Source of the DNA: Galerina marginata
Lineage: Eukaryota > Basidiomycota > Agaricomycetes > Agaricales > Galerinaceae
Length of the DNA stretch: 64,000 nt
Reading direction: 5' to 3'
NCBI GenBank assembly: GCA_023014335.1
Contig: JAECYW010000011.1
Location: forward strand, 2,294,001 to 2,358,000
The translations under genes and the position numbers were made by a program. Below the pieces are notes generated by a model, which was not told the origin of the DNA, did not search any database, and saw only the letters and a program-made list of their open reading frames with translations. Shown here piece by piece: positions 35,330 to 53,800 of the stretch; the stretch's first letter is position 1; each line of letters opens with the position of its first letter.

Positions 35330-35710
35330 ATACACGCTCGTGCTCCCTCACCGGCGTGCCCTTACAGACTGGCGGGTCGACGTCAGTGTCGTCTAGTCCA
35401 CCTACGCCAGTGCCACTCTCACCGTGTATGACGAGGTCAATCAGCGGTGAACCGCCGCGGCGACTACGATTCGTTACGCGCTCGTGTTTCCTTACTCGCG
35501 TGTCGTTACAGGCTAGCAGGTCGACATCAATCCACCTACGCCACACCGTGTATGACGAGGTCAATCAGCGGTGAACCGCCGCGGCGACGATGGTTCATTA
35601 CGCGCTCGTGCTTCCTTACTCGCGTGTCGGCTGGCTGGTTGCGTCGACTAATGCACTTACGCCAGTGCCACTCTCACTGTGTATGACGAAGTCAGTGGTG
35701 AACTTGAGGG
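35330..35710. repeat. Tandem repeat of ~125-130 bp units
   Basis: About three units. The marker ACCGTGTATGACGAGGTCAAT lies at 35,421 and 35,545, and a variant ACTGTGTATGACGAAGTCA at 35,676. Each is followed by GTGAACCGCCGCGG or a decayed form and then CGCTCGTG. The first unit begins at about 35,335 without the marker. No coding function seen. Confidence 0.8.
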
Positions 35711-36695
35711 CATGGCGGCGCGGCAGCGGCTACGACAGAGATTGCTTGAGCCTCTGTCTTCTCATCGTCCCAGCTTCTCAGTACCTTCAGGGTAGTCGTG
35801 GAGGGGACTGAGGCTCTAAATTTCCCTTTAAACGCGGTGCTATATCTCATAACAATCAAATAATTTTCGTCATTTTATGTAAGCTTTATGGATTAAACAC
35901 ACTTAAATAATAGCTGCCATTTTCTTGAATATTGTTCTTATATTTTGACCATCATGATTTGACATTTACGTTGGTTACATATGTCAAAAATATTTCTCAT
36001 ATCTGCCTTGTTATATGTTGATCAAATAATTCTCAAGTTTTCAGTGACTTGAACTTTATTTTAAAAGTATTTATGACCAAATAAAGTCAGCCTATTACGT
36101 ATTGACTACATAATCATTAAATAATTAGTGGTCACACATTTCAAACTCCGAAAAAATATTTTATGTGTAATCTGTCCCTTATTATGCTAAAATATGTTTC
36201 TATAAATGTTACGTAAATTTTGCATATTTGGCGACAAAATATACTATGCTGTTTAAATGACTATTTTATATTTCTTTCATATCCCTCACATATTTGTCAG
36301 CCAATTATGTAAAACAAAGACAAATATGCAAGTCAACTTAACTCTTAAATAATGGTTATATAATTTACCCTTAAATAAATTTCACATTGTTGAAATAAAA
36401 TTATGTGACCTGATGTGGAAATAAATGTTACATAAATTTTAAATATTTTGTCACCAATTATTTTACTGTGCATGCAGTGAAAAGCTTGGCGACCATACAT
36501 GCTAATTTTATGTGGCTTTGTTGTGATCAGGGGACTTTAGAGCGCATTAGAAAGTGAATTGCGTGATTGTTGTCCAATCCCAAGCACACCATTATGGTCC
36601 ATAGCAAAAGAGTCTTCTGGACAAGCTTGAAGACGACCTCTTCTTTAAGTTCTTATCGACCGTGTCCTCTCCTATCCTCACACAGCTAATATACC
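35711..36695. other. AT-rich region upstream of MET3
   Basis: From about 35,815 to 36,480 the sequence is strongly AT-rich with recurring TTATGTAA-, AAATAAT- and TTAAATA-like words and no open frame. It separates the repeat-rich region from the gene block. The last ~200 bp before 36,696 are the likely MET3 promoter and 5' UTR. I did not identify a specific regulatory site. Confidence 0.5.
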
Positions 36696-38885
<2,190 letters not shown>

Positions 38886-39112
38886 TTATAATTAAATAAT
38901 GAATCCATTAGAGGTACTTCTAAAGTAACTGTACTATTTAAACTGTTTTCCTGCTACGAGAACAGTTCAGTTCACGCCACGGCGCCCGTTTTACGTAAGC
39001 GACTTTGTGGAACCCGAACCCAACCGAACCACCGCACTTTCTTTGAAAACTTGTTTTTTCTCTGGTTACTGGTCTCGTTATAACCTGCGCTTGACCGTGT
39101 GTTGGCGCTCGG

Positions 39113-39663
39113 ATGTTCGTTTCCCGTTACATTAGTAGCATTCGTCCGCTCTCCAGGAGGCTGTCAACCATGAGTAACTCGCCGTCCTCGTCTCCGGGTC
39201 CAGTGGAAAAATCGATTCGTGAGAAGGTTCAAGGGTCTCTACTAACCTTTGCTCTAGCAAATGCTGACACTATAATACCTCCTAGCTAACGGCCATTCTG
39301 CAGCCTACGTCAATCACAATCACAAACGATTCGTGGCAACACCGCCATCATGCAGCAATGCGCGATCAAGAAGTTAGCAATGGGGAAACACGTAGGTCCA
39401 CCGCGCCATAATTTCATTTTCTGAAAACTATTTCCTGCTAGATTTTTCCGTTCAAATCGTGTCCAACGCGTTTGAGAAAAAAGTTAGTCCAACAAGCGTC
39501 GATTGAGGCCTACCGAAATTCACGGTCTTCTAAGGCAACCATCCAACGTCACCGAATGATATATTCCGCTCTCTCAGAAGAGTTTGCGCAAGGATTACAC
39601 TCTCTTTCACTGACAACGAAGACCGAGCCAGAGGCCCGGGCTGCAGCAGCAAACATTTCTTAA
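39113..39663 (+). CDS. BolA-like protein, probably mitochondrial
   Basis: Small BolA-family protein; relatives work with monothiol glutaredoxins in Fe-S cluster handling. Four exons: 39113-39226, 39286-39391, 39442-39482, 39535-39663 (390 nt, 129 residues). The family pattern is complete: LTAILQPTSITITNDSWQH, then ETHFSVQIVSNAFEKK, then IQRHRMIYSALSEEF and GLHSLSLTTKT. The invariant His after R is present. The N-terminus RYISSIRPLSRRLS is basic and Ser-rich, like a mitochondrial presequence, which favours the first ATG. An in-frame ATG at 39,170 could give a cytosolic form. The last intron is 52 nt. Confidence 0.9.
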
Positions 39664-40228
39664 TGATTTGCTATCTGAGATGAAGCAAGGTGTCGAGCGT
39701 GGTTCGTAGGCTGGCGCTTCGAAGAACATAGTATTGACACTCCTCGACTTAGATAATATATAATGTTCCTTCTGGCACTCGGTGCCAACGGCAAACAATG
39801 AGATTGAGTGACATATTTTGGACGACTCGAGAGGATAACAATGATCTGCTTCCATGACTACATCAAGTCACCACTGTGAGATTGTCCCGCATCTCAGGTG
39901 AAATCATCAACGTTTTGTATCAGTGAGTGTCAATGTCGTTTGTTGCATCCTTGCTATTTAAAGTTCCGACTTATCTTTGGAAAGGACTCGCACGGATATA
40001 TCGACCGATATTTCAGAGTAAACCATTGACCGTAATGGCTGTGTAAGGTGCTCGATCGCGGCTGCCTGGAGATCGCTGCGTGGAGACAAAGACGATGCGC
40101 ATAACAGCCAACTCAGATACGCAAGACCGTGGTTCGTCGAGCTGCGCCTGGTATCTCGACGCTCTAGTATTTAGATAATGTGCGTCATGGAATAGCTTGA
40201 TTTCTATCATCCTATCACCCCTCCGAGT
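39664..40228. other. Intergenic region between BolA and zinc-finger genes
   Basis: Holds the 3' end of the BolA gene and the promoter of the next gene. Nothing else recognised. Confidence 0.5.
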
Positions 40229-41482
40229 ATGCCTCCTTCCTATCAATATGAAGATCCTCGTCCAACCCTTCCACACATTCGCGATCTATTCCGAGGTGAG
40301 GAAGGACGAATCATTTTTTTATTTTTTGTTTACGAGGATCGGCCTCGTTGTAGAGGAGCTCTCAAAACGCCCCAACCCATACGATTCCCCCTCGATAGCC
40401 CTAGCACGCCTGCATGTCAGTGAAGATGAAGACAAACATTACCCTCATGAAGACAGCCTGTCGAAGTCCTTGTACCAAGTAGGTTCATAGGAGAAATTAT
40501 TTTCCTCCGTTAAATCGATGTCTCTAGTTGCCATTAAGACATTCAGACCCGACCTTAGGGCCAGCCCAACGACTTCGAACTTATAGAGAGCAGCTACCGT
40601 ATATCCAACATTTTGACACAGAATGTTCCATGTCCAGTAACCGAGCCAATTCCTCTTTTCAAGCTGCCCCCTCCGCAGCACCGTCGCCAATCTCACATCC
40701 CACTGGGTTTTCTGACTCTGCTAAACGGAACGAATCGTTCCATCATTTACCCCCTCCTCGTCATAGGCATACGGTACCACAGCCTTATGAATATTGTAAC
40801 CCCTCTGGCTACAGTAGCAACACTCTAACTCGCCATAGATCGGAGACCGCATTGTCCGAACCATCTCCTCGACCACAGAAAATTTCTACGTCTGTAAGCA
40901 ACATGACGGAGGACGACGAACGAACCCCTGTGGCTCGCATCAGTACTCATGGATCATTAAATATTTCCCATCCCGTTCCTCGCCAACCTCTAGACGACAG
41001 TGCAAGCAGCTCCTCAAAATATGAATGTAGTTATTGTGGCAAGGGTTTCAACCGACCCAGTAGCCTGAAGGTGACATGCATTTCCTTTCTCCTTCCTCCC
41101 ATGTTTTGCTGATATCAGCCTCTTGCCTAGATACACTTGAACAGCCACACAGGAGAAAAACGTAAATAATAACACTGATTTTGCTCTACGACGATTCTTA
41201 CTCTTTTTGCAAGCCTTTGTTTGCCCGGTAGAAACTTGTGGGCGTAGTTTTAGTGTTCTCAGCAATATGCGCCGCCATACCCGGGTTCATGCAACACCAG
41301 GCGATTCCGGCAATGATGAAATTCTACCGTCCACAATTTCCCGGTCGGAGTCGTTCTCTCGAATGTTTCATCACCGTCGAGGTAGTACCGCCTCCACCTC
41401 AAGCAGCAACTCTCGTCGAAGTCACAGCGTCTCTTCGACGGACGATGAGATAGAAACCCGATTTCGCCCACGTGTCACCTGA
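40229..41482 (+). CDS. C2H2 zinc-finger protein (two fingers)
   Basis: Putative DNA-binding transcription factor. Five exons: 40229-40295, 40354-40478, 40528-41070, 41131-41161, 41214-41482 (1,035 nt, 344 residues). A long Ser/Pro/His-rich N-terminal part of about 240 residues has no domain I know. Two classical C2H2 fingers follow: YECSYCGKGFNRPSSLKIH.NSH, the TGEKP linker, then FVCPVETCGRSFSVLSNMRR plus H.RVH. The tail is Ser/Arg-rich (RRGSTASTSSSNSRRSHS) with possible kinase sites. The first finger is split by an intron after SSLK. The finger pair resembles fungal two-finger regulators, but the target is unknown. Confidence 0.85.
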
Positions 41483-41974
41483 GTTCTTTGCTATTTATTT
41501 TATTTATCGTCCCTATCCAGTTTCCAGGTTCTTCGACTGTGTATCTTTATTGCATAGCATGTAAATTCAGTCGTCTCATTTGATTGCACATCACTCTGTA
41601 GCACGAGCCTCTTCTCACTTATTTATTTTATTTATTTAACTTATAGTAGATAGCCGTTCTTAAAATCATCTATGCTATGCAGCACGCCCTAATGTGTCTT
41701 CGACCGCAATAATGAGCCATGGATCGTGAGCACAATGACGACTCTTACTTGGCAGAAAATGGTGAGTTTTAAACTACAGAAGTTCCTCTGCAAAGATATA
41801 CGAGGCTGTTACAACAAGTGAGTCTAAGATACAGAACTTCAAATTCATTTATGGGAAAAGCACAAACAAAACGAAACCGAGGCAGAAATTGGTAAATGCA
41901 AAGTTCGGGACGTAATATGAAAGGTCGATCGTTAGTATACGAGAAGGTAAAATTACACCGCAAACGGTCATTAA
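41483..41974. other. Convergent 3' intergenic region
   Basis: Lies between two convergent genes. Contains TTATTTATTTTATTTATT-type runs near 41,490 and 41,620, likely 3' UTR and poly(A) signals. No gene seen. Confidence 0.5.
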
Positions 41975-45465
<3,491 letters not shown>

Positions 45466-46636
45466 GTCCTCCGTTCGGTGTCTGCGTTAACGTTCAACCT
45501 ACTTTGTCATTGTCAGGCGTTATCTGTTGCAGCACCAGAGGAGAGTCTCTGCATTATCATTCAATTTGATCGCTGCCAAGGTCACGACAAATGTCATATC
45601 ACGTGGCCATTTCCCATTACGTTATGAGTCGCGTTGAGCTCGCTCCTCGACGCGACATGAGGCGGGTGCTTAGAGAGGCCTTGGTCTTGATCTTTATCCT
45701 TATCTGGATCCATATGGCTCTCTGCCCTATGACCTGCTTTTTACTCATTGTTTTGCGGACGCGTCGTGTTTGTCTGCCTTTCTTCTTTTATAGTAGTTCT
45801 CCCGCCACTCTCGAAGATAATTGCGGCCAGATTCAAGATCCACCGTGAAACGTTATGGCCCTCTTCGACACCAGGAATAAGCCACCAGCAACTTCGTTTG
45901 ATGCTCTGACGCAGTCTCCGACGCTACGTGAGTGAACTTGAGTCTGGTGGGCCACAAGCGCCAGGTACGTAGCGCAGAGCCTGTGCAATTGCGTCGGCAG
46001 ACGACGACAGCATTCTCAAACTCGCACAAGACGAATTATTCGATAGGATCGGGGACTTAGCTTACCTGTACTGCTGCTAACCTAGGACCAAACATGAGGC
46101 TTTCATTACGATCACTTATGAAAACCCGTGTCCCCATTTGACATCGATATGGCACATCGTCAATCGTATTATCGTATCTGGGAGACCCGACAAAACGGTC
46201 TGCTTCTCGATACAGGTCCGTAAAGCCTGCCCGACTTGTGCCTTCTTAACTCTTGACTTCTGTTAACGGCGGAATCCACAACAACACTCGCATACCAACC
46301 GCTTTTGTACTTGGACACATCCCTATCAACAACTGCTGTTCACCGTCCCACAACATCTCGTATCTGATCTTCAACCGCCATCCACGAGTTGAACAACCCT
46401 TTACCATCGCCTCAACTCAACCTCGTGCTCTTTGGCGTCGAGTACATGCCCTTTACCTTGTTGCCTCGCCTCCTTGTTTGACCCATCCTCGCCTCTGCAG
46501 CCGAAAAACGGTCGCCTCCATGTGCTTGTGGAGGCGTGGTCTTTGAAGGAGTTATTTAAGTTTGGCCGCCCACTCCCATTAATTTTCCACTTCCTCCCAT
46601 CTCATTTTTTTTCTATTACTATCTCTTTTCACTAAT
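45466..46636. promoter_or_regulatory. Divergent promoter region, kinase / homeobox gene
   Basis: 1.17 kb between two divergently transcribed regulatory genes. Short open frames near 45,591 and 46,253 show no family. A C-rich, T-rich stretch just before 46,637 (46,560-46,630) is typical of a fungal 5' leader. No individual site could be assigned. Confidence 0.5.
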
Positions 46637-48049
46637 ATGACGAGCTCCAACAAGGATCGCTACTATACGACTGTAGGCAAATCGCGTCGAAGCTCTCCAG
46701 GAGATTCACAAAACAGTCATGGTGTTTTCTTTCAGACGGGACAGGGTGGGCGAACAGTGCTCCCTCCTCTTGCTGACAGTTTTCCAACCTCACGTTTTCC
46801 AGGTCTGTTTTTTATATAGTGTTAGAGATCAACGCACTCAATTCGCTACTTTATCCGTGTATAGTGCCCGCTAGTTATTCTAACCCTTATACCCAACCGC
46901 GTTCAGCTCCAAACAAGCTTGGCTATGACCTGAATCCACAAGCCCTGTACGGTACATATCAAACTACAGGCGCCTGTAAGTAGACGCTCATATTCGGATA
47001 CCTATTGGACCCTTTGATTTCATTCATCTCTTTCCAGCACCGCAATTTCCGACTGGATTTCCTAACTATGAAATGCAACATGAACGATACTCTCCCCAAC
47101 CCTCGTTTCCCGCATACGCTTCCCGGTCATCGACTCCTAACATGGTTAACCCTGCAGATTCACGCAGGCTACCACCTTTAACAACGTCGTCTACTCCCCC
47201 CATCGAGCGATGGCAACAGCCTTCATTTATTCCACAACCCACAGGCTTTCCTGGTAATTCTATTCGATCCCCAGCGGCGTCGTACCCGCCAGCATACGTC
47301 GCATACTCTACCGCAAATCAGGCTAATGCTTATTCCTATCATATGCAACCTCACGATCACGTAACATCTATGAACCCCCAAGGCCATGGCGGCATGTTTG
47401 AAGACGTCCCTCGACTCGACCCGCGTTCCTCTTCTCCTTATAGCCGCGGCTCAGGGTCTTCTCATGTGTCCCCTCCGCGATCATACTCTCCGCCGCCGGT
47501 CTCGCCCACTTCCCCAGAAGAGCCAACCATCAAAAAGAAGCGAAAACGCGCTGACGCTGCCCAAGCTCAAGGTACTCAACGAGACCTACAACCGAACCGC
47601 TTTCCCCTCCACTGAAGAGCGCATTGCCCTTGCGAAAATGCTGGATATGTCTGCCCGTAGCGTGCAAATATGGTAATCTTTGGCTCAAGATTTTTTTTTC
47701 TTCTACTTACGAGATGTACAGGTTCCAGAACAAAAGGCAATCTATGAGGCAAACCAATCGACAGTCATCCACCGTGGCTTCTAGCACTCACCACCCGTTT
47801 TCGATGTCCAACCAAATTGACCCCATGTCTGAGGATCTCGTACCACACCCCACGTCTGGTTACGATGGAGGTTCTGGACCGATGGGCGAAACGATGTACT
47901 TGACAGGAACTTCGCAAGACACTTCCCGATCCCATGGTTCCCACTCGCACTCGCAGCATCACTACCACCAACACCAATCTTCGTCTCATCGACACTCTCG
48001 GGACCAAGAAGAATCTGTGGACCCTCGAAAGTGGTCTCGTGCACTATGA
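46637..48049 (+). CDS. Homeodomain transcription factor, with one extra base
   Basis: Four exons: 46637-46802, 46865-46975, 47038-47672, 47722-48049. The N-terminal 280 residues are Ser/Pro/Tyr-rich. The homeodomain begins KKKRKRADAAQ, continues LKVLNETYNRTAFPSTEER and ends SARSVQIWFQNKRQSMRQ with the invariant W.FQN (here split by an intron). The tail is His/Ser-rich. The exon sum is 1,240 nt, one more than a whole number of codons. Codon CAA at 47,562-47,564 and the next expected codon CTC are separated by a single G near 47,565, so the frame breaks inside the homeodomain arm. Without that G the product is 412 residues. It does not resemble the HD1/HD2 mating-type proteins. Confidence 0.82.
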
Positions 48050-48742
48050 AACTGACTGCAATGTTTCCGGACATCATCCACGTAGCTACATCCGCTCTTT
48101 TGATTCTTATATCTTGACTTTATCGTTTGTAGAAGCTTTGGCGGTCACTTAATTTAACGTCCAAATTCATTAATTAGCAACTTAATTTTCTATAGCCACA
48201 TATTTGATCGGACGAGTCTGTTTTGCGTTTTCATATTTGATCGAATTCATACCCAGTAGTAGTCTAATGTTTATTTCTTTGTTAGTTTTTGGCATGCATA
48301 CATCTACTACCTCATCGTACATAGTTATATTACTGTGTCTTGCTTTACATAATTGCATACGGAAGTTGTGAAATCTCAAATAATCTCTGGACATTGCTGA
48401 GTCGGTTTTTCCGGCGAGAACACTCGGAAGAATGGATGGGAATGGATGTCAATCTTTTCTTCCGGGATCGATGACAGAGAGGTCAAAGGATATATCTGGA
48501 ACACATCTTTGAGTTCCCTTTCGTGCACTATCTTACGCGATGGCGATAGGTTGTGTAAAATGGAAGCCCGATATAGATTGATACTGAGTCGTACAAGGTT
48601 AATAACATAAGTCGGAGATCTTCAGACTTGACCCAGGACACCCTTTCATTCCGGAAACCCAAATCAAGGGCCATTGGACAAAGCACTGCCCAAACTATAT
48701 AGGGCCTTTAATCTCGGGCATAGGGCGCGTGTGTGTTATCAC
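48050..48742. other. Convergent 3' intergenic region
   Basis: AT-rich sequence after the homeobox gene and before the end of the LPMO remnant. No gene recognised. Confidence 0.5.
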
Positions 48743-50085
48743 TTACCATGTTGCTAGAATGCCTTCCGCCTGAGTAGCTTTCACGAAGTAAGGTAGCACT
48801 GAACTGACGGTCTTGGGGTAGGCACAGGAGTCGTGGACGTTGGAGCTTGTGAGAAGCCAGTCATGCTTGTCAGCTTTTGAAGTCGAGGTACTTCCACCAT
48901 TTCCATCGAAGTCTACAGGTGGGGGCCCAGGGATCGTGAAAACAACCGAGTCGCCCTAAATATTTGGGAATGTCACTCCTTGATATAATGTCTGCATGGA
49001 GACTAATTCACTATCAGAAGGGGCGCTTGTTCCTGTCCCGATGACCTTGACTTGTCCTGAGTCAACGTTAGGGCATTGTTTACACTTCATCCGCGCGGGG
49101 ATACGACTTACGAACAACTCGGATAGAACTGGGGATCAGAAGAGTGCAATGCGATACTGAACAGAACGTCCAAGCCGGTTAGAAATGATTCGGGTCCCAG
49201 ATCAAGAAAGGCGGAGTACATTTCGTTCCTCATGAGCTAATGGGGTGGAAGTATTTGAGTTAACTGTTAGGTTTTAGCCAAAAAATAATTCATACATATT
49301 GACCGGGAGCTAGTCCGTCGGGAATATTGGAAGTCCAAGAAAAGTTGTCTGGATTAGATTTTCGCAGGTCAGATCAAATAAAGTGCAAAGTAGAACCAAC
49401 TACATATTTGACGGACTTGCAATCAGTTTGGCGGCTGCCCATTGATGACTCGAAGAAATTTATCCTTCAGCATCGACCTTAAACCAGCGTGCATTTGTTG
49501 CTTCGAAGTTTGAACAATCGCCGTTGCAAGAAGCCAAATAGGTGGATACGAGTCCTTGGTGGTCTAAGGAATTTTCACATGCCAGTGTACAGGAAAAGAA
49601 TTTGTACCGCCAGGCCACTTGGGGTTTAGTTAATGTCCAGAAAATATGGAGGATATGCAAATGCCTACATAGGCCCATTGAGAAACGACTTGAGATCAGG
49701 AGGGTGCATCTGCGGCAGCATCTGTCCCATTGTGGCCACCATGGTGACATGAAATATCAGGATCGCTGCTTGAAACTACCGACAAGTAGTAGGGGGTGAG
49801 CAAGAGTAGGGCTAATTGAAATTCTAGCTTTACCAAAGCCGTCGCTCAAAACCTTGCGAATAATTCGAGCAGGGGTACTCGTGTATCTACAAAGCAGATG
49901 GATCAATAAACAACAATTATTGGGAAAAAGTCAACAGCGCACAAGTCGACAAAAGGATTCCATCCTGGATAAACTTGACCACCGATCACGACGTTATGTA
50001 CGAAGCCATGGCCAAAAGCCACGTGGGGCAAAGAAAAAAGGCAAATGGCGTCGAGCAGAAGATAAACATGAACTTGAAGTGACAT
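48743..50085 (-). pseudogene. AA9 lytic polysaccharide monooxygenase, broken
   Basis: AA9 enzymes are secreted copper enzymes that oxidatively cut cellulose. A signal peptide (MSLQVHVYLLLDAICLFS.. to AFG) is followed by the mature N-terminal His (HGFVHNVVIGGQ), one ligand of the histidine brace. Then come YTSTPARIIRKVLSDGFG, DPDISCHHGG, QWAYWPGDHQG, VSTYLASCNGDCS, WFKVDAEG, NFSWTSNIPDGLAPGQY, IALHSSDPQFYPSC and FTIPGPPPV, joined by several short introns. Three in-frame stops interrupt it: TGA (49,696-49,698) after DAAADAPS, TAA (49,460-49,462) after DAEG where the family has Tyr, and TAG after GVTFPNI, again in place of Tyr. Two splice joins are also off by one base. The rest is well conserved, so the damage is recent or artefactual. 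Confidence 0.8.
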
Positions 50086-50834
50086 TTGACGGCGAGAATA
50101 GTCTGGTTGCAGCAGAAGTTGCCAGGATCATATATGCAGTGAATGCGACCTGGCGTTCAACGTTGTGGCAAGACACGAGGTCGTCCAAGCACATTCAAGC
50201 AGGTACTCGCAAGGTTTTAACTTTTCATGAGCTCTTCGGCTTATTGATCAAGTAGCAGCCGTGACGGACCACGGTGTCGTTCGAGCGTATATCAGCGTAG
50301 TCTGATAGAACCGTAGGGGCATATCTGAGCTCTAAGTGAGTTTTCAGCCGGGTGAAGGAAAATGTTAGAGTAGACATAAGTCCAGCCTGAGGATGATGAC
50401 TGGCTAACATTTCTGGCGGATGCTTTTCGCGTTGCAAGTCAAATTTCAAACAGGCTGGAAAACAAACAATCTCCGTGTTGTGGCCTTGGTCAGGATTAAA
50501 GCCCGTTGGGAAGGTCATGGGCTCAGATTAAACATGTCGTAGAAACCAGTGCACCAAAATCAGAAGGGAGAGGATCAGGAGGGGTTCGCCTCTCTTCAGA
50601 TTACCTAAAGTGAAGTGTTTGCACTGCGATTTGCGTGTGCCTTTACCCGTTCAGTCTTATGTATTGCCTTACGTATTTAATCTTGATTTAATCATTATCA
50701 TGGCAGTCGAAGGGCTACGACACAGTTCAACTCACTGAACTACTAAGTATCGAATCATGAAGACGCAGATCAAAGTGCAGGTGTACTCAAGTACACCGAC
50801 AAATAAAGAACGAGAACGAAATATACTCTATTGG
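50086..50834. other. Intergenic region upstream of the LPMO remnant
   Basis: About 750 bp between the LPMO start and the 3' end of the ABC ATPase gene. Open frames here are antisense or short. No family recognised. Confidence 0.45.
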
Positions 50835-53800
50835 TTAGTCGCTGTCAGTGTCCTCGGGTTTTGGACCTCCGTCGCTTAGCCATCGCAACTTCCTCAATCT
50901 TCTTCTCTCTTCCTGCGCCTTCATTTGGTTACGGGTTGGCTTCTTCTTTTTGCTAACAGGCTTCAAGGTCCCAGCATCCTCAGCTCCGCTGCCTGCAGGT
51001 GTACCGGCGGCAGATGCTACGGGAGTTTGCAAGCGAGACCGGACAGGCGTGTTGGTACCGCTGCCTCGGGGAGACTTGGCTCCCAGGAAGGCATCCTCCA
51101 CTACGGCAGCCTTTCCTTGAAGAGTTACACGCCCGTTGTCCACGTTCCATATCTCTGGGCCTGCGAGAAGGAATCTGTGAATAGACAGGTACAACAAAAC
51201 AAGGAACGACTAACACAAAGAAGATACGAATTCGTGATTGTGAGAGATAATAACCTGAAGAGAAGGATTAGGCCATATAAAATATCAATTGCTAATGAAG
51301 AGCTTACCACGGCGCCGGACCATTCTTTGATAGCCACGGCCAAACCACCAAGGGCTTCTCGGTCAAGGAAATTACTGGGTTCATCGAGGACACAAATCTG
51401 AATCAATTAGTCAGCATAGGATTATAGACGGACATCGGAAAAGGTACCTGAGGGTTGTTCCAAAGACAAGCAGCAATTACTAGCTTGATCTTTTGCCCTG
51501 TAAATTTACCATGGTTTTAGATGCGATCTACCTTGCATTCGTTCTTTTACTCGCCTCCAGAAAGACCGGAAATTTCATTGTACTGCGCGATATCACCATC
51601 GAGACCAATGTCTTCTAGATGTTTTCTGACCAAGTGTGCCGATGTGTCGCGAGAGCCCGCTCCTTCGCGGGAAGACTCAAGGTCATCAAATTGTTGAACA
51701 AGTTTCGAAAAGCCCTTGTTAATGAGATCTTCGCGGCCAACCCAAGTGTTGTACCTGTGGTCAAGTCCTCGCCATTTGACCTCGTATTGGAAAGATTTTT
51801 TGAGTTTCTGACGACCCATAATCATCTGAACACCCGCGGGTCAGGTCACACGCATTTTAAAAATCAAAAGCACAAACTTCAAGTTTTCGTTTGCTTCCAT
51901 CTTTTCCAACCCATTCCTGGTCCATGACGGCTTGTTCTTCGGGAGTTAGAACACGTGTTGCCTTCTCCAGAAGTTCGCCTAGGCCATGTACAATGAGCAA
52001 CGACCAAATCATCAGAAAATGAGCACTGACGATCGTGTCCATCCTGGAAACGCCACTGAATGTAGCCAATTGGCGTTTTCTCCAAGTGTCGTTCTACGCC
52101 AAATGTTAGAATACACGTTGCGCTGCACAAAGGGTCATCAAGTACCTATGTGGTGGGTCGCATGCTGCGAGACATATCCTACACGCAAAGTAGGGTGCTT
52201 ATAAACAGTTCCTTCTTGTGGGACCGTTTCTCCCTGAGTTGCAATCAGTACCAAAGCAGTCGATGCGAAGAGATATATCGCACAGTAAGTAGCTTGATCA
52301 TTGTAGATTTTCCAGCACCGTTGGGTCCAACAACTCCTACACGACTACAGGACCTTGGGGTCAGGTTGCAGAAGAAGTAAACTAAACCGAAAAGCGCACC
52401 TTGAAAGAGACAGAGCACAGCTAACGTTATACAAACTAGGTTTATCCCGGCCAGGATATGTAAATGTACAGTTTGATAATTTTAAAATTGCCCGGGTGTT
52501 GCTTCGGACACCCATAAGGGAACCGGGGGGCGGGAATGAGAATTTCACAGAAGTGGCTGCCAGAGTATAATACGATTTAGCTTCGGGGTGCTTCTCCACG
52601 AATGATGAAAGGTTTCCGGGATAGTATACAAGCTATATTAAGAACACCATTTGGTAAATGCTAGATGGAACTGAAGATCATGACGGTGCTTACTTTCTTC
52701 GTTTCGTAATGTATGATATCTGTCGTGATGTTATCCAAAAATCTATATGCAGTTAAGTCTCATAATTTAGATAAAACATAACACTGTGCTCACCCAGAGT
52801 CGTGACTGACGATTAAGCAAGTAACATTTTTTTGCGCCCTCAGATAATCCTCGAGCCATTTCACAGAATTTCTGTCCAACTACTCACATTAACAACAGTA
52901 AGTAGGGGTGGTGGTATATGTACTCACGTGATTGGTAGGCTCATCAAGCAAAAGAAGGTCGGCATTGTAAAGCATGGCCCGTGCAAGTTCAAGCTTCATC
53001 TTCCATCCTCCCGACAGACCACCAACAATGTCGGCTTGGCGAGCATCATCGAAGCCCACCTCGGCCAGCTGATCCCTGATTTTTGACCTGGGAACGCTTG
53101 CCAAAGCATTATCTAGGATGGTCAGGAATGACAGATTAGGCCGATGAATCTCGGCTCAAATAACCGATAGAAACGCACCCGCTGCAATGAAATCCAAGAC
53201 AGATAATGAGCCATCCTCGCCTTGTAAGGAATGTTCCACCATCACACATCGCAGTTGATCCTGAGGGGGGAAATTCTCTACCTTCCCGTCACGAAGTTGA
53301 CGCATCAAGGTGGACTTTCCTGAACCATTAGTTCCCAGTATGCCATAGCGTCGACCACGGATAAGGCGGAGCGTAGTGTGGGAAAGAAGCAGCAATGCAC
53401 CGTATGCCAAAGAGAAAAGTGTGTCGCAAAGCACTTCACCTTCTCCTGAATTGGCGCTCTTTTTCACTGCGTATTTAGACTACAACTGTCATTAACGAAC
53501 TGCCGGAAAGACCGAAATGGTATACTTACCCTATCTATGGCCAAATAATGAGAGAGAACAGCAGTCGGCGAAGGCGGAGCTTTGAAAGGAATCAAGCCAG
53601 ATGCTCATATATACGGCAATGCAGCGATTCCAGGCCTTCTCATCCTGGTATTTGCGTGCAGACACGAGGTCTGCCACGAGGTCTGCCTGGAACACGAGTG
53701 AGGTTTCGAGACCTACGTATTTTGGGCGCTTAGGTGCGTTGGGAGAGAAAATGGGCCCTGCAGATAATTCTTGGGGTAAAATTGTCTTCAAAGTGGCAAG

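Noticed and set aside
46637..48049. Mating-type homeodomain gene (HD1/HD2)
   Set aside because: No divergently paired HD partner gene is present, and the neighbours are not the usual mating-locus flanking genes. The Ser/Pro-rich single-homeodomain layout fits a general regulator better.
49854..50255. 133-codon plus-strand ORF
   Set aside because: It lies antisense to the 5' end of the AA9 LPMO remnant, whose signal peptide and N-terminal His are clear.
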